The translations under genes and the position numbers were made by a program. The notes beneath the pieces were generated by a model. The model worked only from the letters and a program-made list of their open reading frames with translations, ran no database searches and was not told the DNA's origin. This document shows, piece by piece, positions 59,156-64,000 of a stretch of 64,000 bases of DNA; positions within the stretch are counted from its first letter, which is position 1, and each line of letters opens with the position of its first letter. Source of the stretch: JARIHC01 sp035546975 (GTDB lineage: Bacteria; Patescibacteriota; Saccharimonadia; Saccharimonadales; UBA4665); NCBI GenBank assembly GCA_035546975.1, contig DASZVS010000009.1:10295-74294 (forward strand). Reading direction: 5' to 3'.

Positions 59156-59692
59156 ATGGCAAAAACACAAAGAAAAGTCATTGATAAAGTTTTTATACTG
59201 CTTGGTGTATGTGCCGCCGCAGTGCTCATCGTCGTCGGCGCATTAGCATGGTGGGGACATTCCTTTACCACCAATCAGGTTCGCGATGAACTTACATCGC
59301 AAAAAATATACTTCCCGCAAAAAGGCAGCCCGTCATTCAGCCCAGCTGAGTTTCCCGCGCTACAAAAATACGCCGGCCAACCGGTTGATAGCGGCGTAAA
59401 GGCCAAAGCTTACGCCAACGATTATATCGGCAAACACATAAGCAAAATTGCCGATGGCCAAACCTACGCCCAAGTTAGTTCGGCAGCTCAGGCAGATCCG
59501 AGCAATGCAGCGCTCCAGACCGAAAAGGCTACGCTCTTCCAGGGCGAGACGCTACGCGGCTTGCTTCTGAATGCCTACGCCTTCGGTACGCTCGGAACAA
59601 TTGCCGGTTACGTAGCTATAACCGCTTTTGTCGGTGCCGCTATCTTTGTGATTTTAGTGCTGGCTGGGCTAGCCCACTTAAAGAGACTCTAG
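59156..59692 (+). CDS. Two-helix membrane protein (178 aa)
   Basis: 178 residues: an N-terminal membrane helix (about 12-32), an extracytoplasmic domain of about 110 residues with FPQKGSPSFSPAEFPALQKY and YANDYIGKHI, and a C-terminal helix (about 148-172). This layout and the conserved-looking outer domain resemble actinobacterial membrane proteins of unknown function. AAAGGA lies six bases before the ATG and TATAAG upstream. Confidence 0.75.
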   Translation: MAKTQRKVIDKVFILLGVCAAAVLIVVGALAWWGHSFTTNQVRDELTSQKIYFPQKGSPSFSPAEFPALQKYAGQPVDSGVKAKAYANDYIGKHISKIADGQTYAQVSSAAQADPSNAALQTEKATLFQGETLRGLLLNAYAFGTLGTIAGYVAITAFVGAAIFVILVLAGLAHLKRL

Positions 59693-59720
59693 CCTCTCTC
59701 CCAGCCTTCCCGCCATATAG

Positions 59721-60719
59721 CTAAGGCTGCGCCTTAGAGAATACGGCATAATAATATCCGTCATTGGCTGGACTATTCCAGGGAGAGAGTGTGTAGAAAT
59801 CTTCTTCCATCATCCGCCATTCTTCCGGGGAATCGCTGAACGCGTAAAAAGCATCTGCCTTCAGGCCGATTTTCTCGAAATAATTCATTGGTATTGTTCC
59901 CTCTCCCAACTCATCGGCAATTATAATTTTCCCTTCGTTTGTTACCAGGCGGGCCGCTTCTGCGAGCAGATTATACGTCCCATTAGAACTTCCGTGAATA
60001 ATGGGATCATCGAATACGTTGTTGATGTACACTTCGTCCGCCGCTCCATCGGGGAGAACTGATCGCCCATCTGAGTGTTTGGCGTCTATATCAATAAAGA
60101 AAATATTATCTTCCGGGCGCTGGCTTCGCAAATGTGCCTGTATGCCTTTCTTGTCATAGCCGCCTATTGGCCCCGTAAATCCGGCAACCGACACTTGCGG
60201 GTCCGTGTAATAGGGGTTCAGATTCGCTTCAACTCCAATATATGCCTGCTCCGGCCCGATTGGGTGTTGCATTACAAGAGGCTGTCCCCCATAGCCGAGT
60301 TCCACGGTTACGCGCTTCGGCATATGTTTTCGCTCATCCAGCCAACTACGCAAATCAAAACTCGGGTTATTTTCTCTCATATGGCGGATATAATCCTCCC
60401 GTGCTTTTTCCTCGGCAGCATGCCGGCTCGCGACCATACGCGCGAATTCAGCTGCTCGTTTTCTTCTTGCCGTTTCCTGTTCTTGTTCCCTTTTTTGTAG
60501 CTCAGCTTGCCGCGCTTCCGGAGAAAGCGACGCCAAATATCGTTCGTCTTTTCTCTGCACTCGCTCACGGGGGCTGGCAATGAGCACAACGTCAATCGAA
60601 TCCTGTAGTGCCGATAAAGTCTTTCGCCCCAGAACTTTACGCTGTTCTGGATCGGCTAACCGATCAAAAACTCGTGACCTGCGTATCGATTCGCGGGCCT
60701 TAGCTCCAGTCTTTTTCAT
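59721..60719 (-). CDS. SAM-methyltransferase-like protein with N-terminal coiled coil
   Basis: 332 residues. Residues 1-130 are very basic and helical with Glu/Arg/Lys heptads, likely a coiled coil. Residues 135-330 look like a Rossmann-type methyltransferase: VTVELGYGGQPLVMQ, AYIGVEANLNPY, GAADEVYINNVFDDP, AARLVTNEGKIIIADELGEG. No substrate motif recognised. TATTAT (60727-60732) ends seven bases before the ATG. Confidence 0.68.
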   Translation of the reverse strand: MKKTGAKARESIRRSRVFDRLADPEQRKVLGRKTLSALQDSIDVVLIASPRERVQRKDERYLASLSPEARQAELQKREQEQETARRKRAAEFARMVASRHAAEEKAREDYIRHMRENNPSFDLRSWLDERKHMPKRVTVELGYGGQPLVMQHPIGPEQAYIGVEANLNPYYTDPQVSVAGFTGPIGGYDKKGIQAHLRSQRPEDNIFFIDIDAKHSDGRSVLPDGAADEVYINNVFDDPIIHGSSNGTYNLLAEAARLVTNEGKIIIADELGEGTIPMNYFEKIGLKADAFYAFSDSPEEWRMMEEDFYTLSPWNSPANDGYYYAVFSKAQP

Positions 60720-60837
60720 GTACTATATAATACAATATTTTTTACCATAATACAATCCTAGCTATACAAAATGTGCCTGTTTTCAGCAATTTTTTGGTTA
60801 AGCGCTGTACGTTTATTTCATAAGCAGGAACACGCCT

Positions 60838-61194
60838 ATGAATCCTCAATATCCTTACGGTACAGATAACAGCGATAGCTTTTCGTACCGCGAAAAACAC
60901 GCTCATCGCCATGATGTTTTAGAGCGAATCGTAGAAGCAGCAGCCGGGTTTCTTTTAGCCACGTTGGCGTTCCGGTTTCTCTTTTCACTGCTCGGTGCCA
61001 ACCCGGAAAATGGCTTTGCCAGTTTTATTTACAGCTTCACGTCACCGTTTGTATCGCCGTTTTACGACCTTTTCAATTATGACCATCCGAGCTTGGGGGT
61101 TGCCACCTTCGAAGGTTATACCCTCGTAGCTATGGCGGTATACGGTCTAGGTGCGGCCGGACTAACCCGGCTGATTTCTATAACCCGCTACTAA
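60838..61194 (+). CDS. YggT-family membrane protein
   Basis: 118 residues. A hydrophilic N-terminus with His residues, then two membrane helices typical of YggT: LATLAFRFLFSLLGANPENG, IYSFTSPFVSPFYDLFN and a second helix LVAMAVYGLGAAGL. YggT proteins are linked to osmotic response and cell division. AGGA lies eight bases before the ATG. Confidence 0.88.
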   Translation: MNPQYPYGTDNSDSFSYREKHAHRHDVLERIVEAAAGFLLATLAFRFLFSLLGANPENGFASFIYSFTSPFVSPFYDLFNYDHPSLGVATFEGYTLVAMAVYGLGAAGLTRLISITRY

Positions 61195-61199
61195 ACCAT

Positions 61200-61228
61200 T
61201 TGTAAAAAATAGTCAGTTCCCGTATAAT
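61200..61228 (+). promoter_or_regulatory. tRNA-His promoter
   Basis: -35 TTGTAA (61200-61205), 17-base spacer, -10 TATAAT (61223-61228). Confidence 0.65.
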
Positions 61229-61235
61229 CACCCCT

Positions 61236-61323
61236 GTTGCGGAAGCAAAATCAGAATTTAAACCGAGTGGTCAAGCTACCGTTTAAAATTCTGTCATGGG
61301 CGCGGTTAAGATAGCGCCAGCGA
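61236..61323 (+). other. Structured leader before tRNA-His
   Basis: The nearly 90 bases between the promoter and the tRNA fold into two hairpins: CAGAATTTAAAC with GTTTAAAATTCTG (one bulge), and GGCGC with GCGCC around ten bases. A D-arm-like GAGTGGTCAAG occurs in the first loop, but no complete tRNA can be drawn. Confidence 0.35.
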
Positions 61324-61401
61324 GGTGGCTGTAGCTCAGTTGGTTAGAGCGTCGGGTTGTGGTCCCGAAGGCCGTGGGTTCAAGTCCCATCAGCCACCCC
61401 A
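61324..61401 (+). tRNA. tRNA-His (GTG)
   Basis: CCA encoded. Acceptor GTGGCTG/CAGCCAC, discriminator C73, and the extra G-1 at 61324 that pairs with it, the histidine identity element. Anticodon arm CGGG-TTGTGGT-CCCG giving GTG. Confidence 0.94.
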
Positions 61402-61413
61402 TTTTTATTTAGT

Positions 61414-61764
61414 ATGTTTGAATTTGGTGAATCAGTAGATCCCGACGCTGCATATGTAGAAGAGCGCCAGCTCGGCATTGCCAGAGCATTCGTCGAGGAA
61501 GACGAGGTACTTGGAGTGCTGGCGGAAGCCAGCCAAGATGAAGCCACCGATAAGATTGCGAGAATGATGACGGCGCTTGATGCTGAGTTATTTTTGCAAG
61601 AACCGGGCAAAGCGAGAATTAAAACAGTGGAGTTTCTTGCAAACGGCCACGATAAAGCCATAGTTTTACTCGGCACGAAAACAGTAGGAAGGGTCACATA
61701 CGAAGGAGTCGTGCTCGATGTGGAAGTTGCACGAGAAATACTTAGCGGCTATGACGAACTGTGA
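61414..61764 (+). CDS. Hypothetical protein (116 aa)
   Basis: Not recognised. 116 residues, acidic, soluble, helix-rich in the first half (EERQLGIARAFVEEDEVLGV) and with strands in the second (HDKAIVLLGTKTVG, YEGVVLDVEVARE). ATG 61414 lies 13 bases after the tRNA-His CCA; earlier frame positions are within the tRNA. Confidence 0.65.
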   Translation: MFEFGESVDPDAAYVEERQLGIARAFVEEDEVLGVLAEASQDEATDKIARMMTALDAELFLQEPGKARIKTVEFLANGHDKAIVLLGTKTVGRVTYEGVVLDVEVAREILSGYDEL

Positions 61765-61868
61765 TGCTCGTGCACAACTGTTTGGCTCTTGCTACGGACA
61801 ATTAGACCAGGAACAGCCTTCATAAAAATATAAAGACGACGGCAATTGGTATACTAGGAGTACTCTCT

Positions 61869-63713
61869 ATGATGAAAACACCTATCGTGCGTTTTTTGCG
61901 CCACTATAAACTCTTCAGTTTGGCCGCCATTACCATCGTGGCCGGCTTGGTACTGCAATTCACAGGCAATCAGACAGCCAGCCATTGGGTTATCGGTGTA
62001 ATTTCCATTATCGAAGTTTTGCCTCTTGGATGGAACATGTGGCAAGACCTGCGTTCAGGAAGATACGGTATTGATATATTGGCGGCAACCGCAATTGTGG
62101 CATCTGTCATACTTGGGCAGTATTGGGCAGCCATCGTCGTCGTAGTAATGCTTACAGGCGGCGAAGCGCTTGAGGACTATGCCCACCACCGGGCACAAGC
62201 CGAATTAGATGCGTTGCTTGAGCACGCCCCGCAAAAGGCCAAGGTTATACGAAAGGGTAAAACACAGGAAATCCCCGTAAGCGAGATTCGTACCGGCGAC
62301 AAAATAGCCATTAACGCAGGCGATGTCGTTCCGGTAGATGCCATAATTATAGAAGGTACAGCCAGCTTTGATGAAGCTTCCCTAACCGGCGAGAGCCTTC
62401 CACAACCAAAAGGAAAAGATGATTCACTGCTTAGCGGTTCAATAAATTTGGATGGTTCGATCACAGCCAAAGCTACGGCTACAGCTGAAAATAGCCAATA
62501 CCAACAGATCATTAAGCTTGTCCGTAGCGCGGCGGCCAGCCAAGCGCCGTTCGTACGCCTGGCGGACCGTTATGCGATTCCTTTCACTTTACTGGCATAC
62601 GCCATAGCGATCGGCGTCTGGGTTTATAGCGGCGAAGCAATCCGGTTTTTGGAAGTCATTGTAGTGGCTACGCCCTGCCCTCTTTTATTGGCGGCTCCGA
62701 TAGCCCTGATAAGCGGCATGGCCAGGGCAAGCCGCTACGGCATTATCGTTAAAACCGGCTCGGCACTGGAACGGCTGGCCGAAGCAAAGTCCATCGCCTT
62801 CGATAAGACCGGCACGCTCACCCGCGGAGAGCTCGTGGTTGAACAAGTTGCCACGTACAGTTCATTCAAAAAAGAGGAGGTACTTAATCTGGCCGCCAGC
62901 CTGGAACAGAGTTCAAATCATATTGTCGCGCAAGCTATCATTGGTAAAGCTAAAGAACAAAAGCTTAAACTTTCGAAAGCTAAACGCGTCCGGGAAGTTT
63001 CAGGGCTCGGTCTTATATCTACGCTTAGAGGCAAAGAAATTCTTGTAGGCCGGCTACAGCTCCTCGAGGATAATGGCGTAACTCTTCCCGCAGATTTCAA
63101 AAAAAATAGTATCAAACAAAGCGTAGTGTATGTTGCAGTCGACAGCACGCTCGCCGGTGCCATTACGCTGAAGGACGAGATACGACCCGAAGCCAAAGCC
63201 ACGCTGGAACGCCTGCACGAACTGGGCATTAAAGAAACTATTATGGTAACGGGTGACAACCAGGCTACCGCAAAGGAAATTGCCCGCCAGCTGGGCATTT
63301 CGCATGTCCATGCCGAGGCCCTTCCTGCAGATAAGCTGCATATCTTGGATGAAATTAAGGCGCGGCCAATGGCGTTTGTGGGGGATGGGGTTAATGACGC
63401 ACCGATCCTTACCGCCGCGGACGTAGGTATCGCGCTTGGCGCAAAAGGTTCGACGGCCGCCAGCGAATCCGCCGATATGGTCATTATGCTTGATGACATC
63501 AGCCGCGTAGCCGTAGCGGCAGTTATTGCTAAACGCACGTTCCAAATTGCCCGGCAAAGCATTTTATCAGGTATTGGGCTCAGCGTCTTATTGATGATAG
63601 TGTTTGCTACGGGCAAGTTTTCACCGCTAAGTGGCGCTATAATACAGGAAGCAGTCGATGTGGTGGTAATCTTTAATGCGCTTCGGGCCCACCTCATTAA
63701 AGTCGGCGAGTAA
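61869..63713 (+). CDS. P1B-type heavy-metal ATPase with TPCP motif
   Basis: 614-residue metal-transport ATPase without an N-terminal metal-binding domain. Seen: about eight membrane helices, the intramembrane motif VVATPCPLLLAAP (TPCP in place of CPC or SPC), the actuator loop LTGESLP, the phosphorylation site FDKTGTLT, SSNHIVAQAI where others have S-E-H-P, VTGDNQATA and FVGDGVNDAP. Which metal it moves is not clear from TPCP. TATACT and AGGAG precede the paired ATGs; either could be the start. May act with the multicopper oxidase at 51477 in metal tolerance. Confidence 0.92.
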   Translation: MMKTPIVRFLRHYKLFSLAAITIVAGLVLQFTGNQTASHWVIGVISIIEVLPLGWNMWQDLRSGRYGIDILAATAIVASVILGQYWAAIVVVVMLTGGEALEDYAHHRAQAELDALLEHAPQKAKVIRKGKTQEIPVSEIRTGDKIAINAGDVVPVDAIIIEGTASFDEASLTGESLPQPKGKDDSLLSGSINLDGSITAKATATAENSQYQQIIKLVRSAAASQAPFVRLADRYAIPFTLLAYAIAIGVWVYSGEAIRFLEVIVVATPCPLLLAAPIALISGMARASRYGIIVKTGSALERLAEAKSIAFDKTGTLTRGELVVEQVATYSSFKKEEVLNLAASLEQSSNHIVAQAIIGKAKEQKLKLSKAKRVREVSGLGLISTLRGKEILVGRLQLLEDNGVTLPADFKKNSIKQSVVYVAVDSTLAGAITLKDEIRPEAKATLERLHELGIKETIMVTGDNQATAKEIARQLGISHVHAEALPADKLHILDEIKARPMAFVGDGVNDAPILTAADVGIALGAKGSTAASESADMVIMLDDISRVAVAAVIAKRTFQIARQSILSGIGLSVLLMIVFATGKFSPLSGAIIQEAVDVVVIFNALRAHLIKVGE

Positions 63714-63723
63714 CTGTTCCTAC

Positions 63724-64000
63724 TTAAGTAAGTAAGCGGATTGCGCCTGCCACTAGTACCGGCACCAGCAGATTATCCAAACCCTCTACTCCGACATTTT
63801 CAATGGCGCTTGTGCCAATGGAAAGATCGACGATAAATTTCCATCCTAGGTGCTGGCCACTCTCGCGTGAAAAACCAACTAGTATAATCACGGAGACGAT
63901 AAAGAAGGTAAGCGTACCGTACAAACTTTTAGCATGGCCAAATACGATATATCTGAATCGCTGGCCATAGCGGGTACCGATAACAGCCGCGAAGCCATCA
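63724..64000 (-). CDS. Polyprenol/phytol kinase-like membrane protein (C-terminal part, runs off right edge)
   Basis: 92 codons visible, no start in the window. DGFAAVIGTRYGQRF, then FGHAKSLYGTLTFFIVSVII and, near the end, SAIENVGVEGLDNLLVPVLV match the C-terminal half of the dolichol kinase / phytol kinase / CTP-dependent lipid kinase family. These enzymes phosphorylate long isoprenoid alcohols using CTP or other NTPs. Convergent to the metal ATPase. Confidence 0.78.
   Translation of the reverse strand, partial: DGFAAVIGTRYGQRFRYIVFGHAKSLYGTLTFFIVSVIILVGFSRESGQHLGWKFIVDLSIGTSAIENVGVEGLDNLLVPVLVAGAIRLLT

Noticed and set aside
61236..61323. Possible extra tRNA before tRNA-His because of a D-arm-like GAGTGGTCAAG.
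   Set aside because: No T-arm or acceptor stem can be paired.
1..64000. CRISPR arrays, insertion sequences, prophage.
   Set aside because: No regularly spaced repeats, transposase, integrase or phage structural gene was found.

Overview
This window is chromosomal sequence from a member of the Candidate Phyla Radiation (Patescibacteria), most likely a Saccharibacterium (TM7). The evidence is the whole pattern rather than one marker gene: compact genes with 4-base ATGA overlaps, many small unrecognised proteins, a divergent F1Fo ATP synthase, glycolysis and peptidoglycan genes but almost no biosynthetic pathways, an HTH-MurA fusion, a resuscitation-promoting-factor-like protein next to ksgA, and TGA used as a stop. 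Taxonomy is an inference. No 16S rRNA, phage, insertion sequence or CRISPR was seen.

Layout. 1-3.3 kb: minus-strand atpF-atpH-atpA (atpA runs off the left edge) behind a cysteine desulfurase. 3.3-7.5 kb: one minus-strand operon of metG, a GT4 glycosyltransferase, tatD and two conserved unknowns. 7.5-16.5 kb: nucleotide sanitation (Nudix, MazG), trehalase, a pilin-like protein, an RRM protein, a possible structured RNA, a PH-flavin-barrel fusion, an ExoD-like protein, FKBP, tmRNA, a sugar phosphatase and MarR. 17-26.4 kb: rpf-ksgA, UvrD/PcrA helicase, and a pyk-pgk-tpiA glycolytic run ending in a membrane protein. 26.5-34.3 kb: PAP2 phosphatase, secreted proteins, and a MoxR / DUF58-like / vWA operon. 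34.4-43.3 kb: histidine kinase, two single-domain response regulators, a CofE-like ligase beside murD, then murI and folD. 43.4-47.3 kb: surface proteins. 47.5-64 kb: seven tRNAs in all lie between 28 and 61 kb, with folA, JAMM, metallophosphoesterase, multicopper oxidase, murB, glyA, HTH-murA, YggT, a P1B-type ATPase and a polyprenol-kinase-like fragment at the right edge.

Functions fit together as an epibiont-type cell: ATP synthase, lower glycolysis and trehalase for energy; MurA, MurB, MurD and MurI for peptidoglycan; an Rpf-like muralytic enzyme, a pilin-like protein and several surface proteins with a shared C-terminal sorting-like signal for contact with other cells; folA, folD and glyA for one-carbon units.

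The strongest unexplained signals are: (1) three tRNA genes (Glu-TTC, Lys-CTT, Arg-TCT) each followed by a 157-168 bp element that ends in an exact 18-19 bp copy of that tRNA 3-prime end and carries a shared core; (2) four copies of a perfect palindrome with core TTAACATGTTAA (14-26 bp), all inside genes; (3) at least 17 genes whose -10 box lies 6-8 bases before the start codon, implying widespread leaderless transcription; (4) the HTH-MurA fusion with an inverted repeat over its own promoter; (5) a shared P-N/D-TGYG surface-protein tail.
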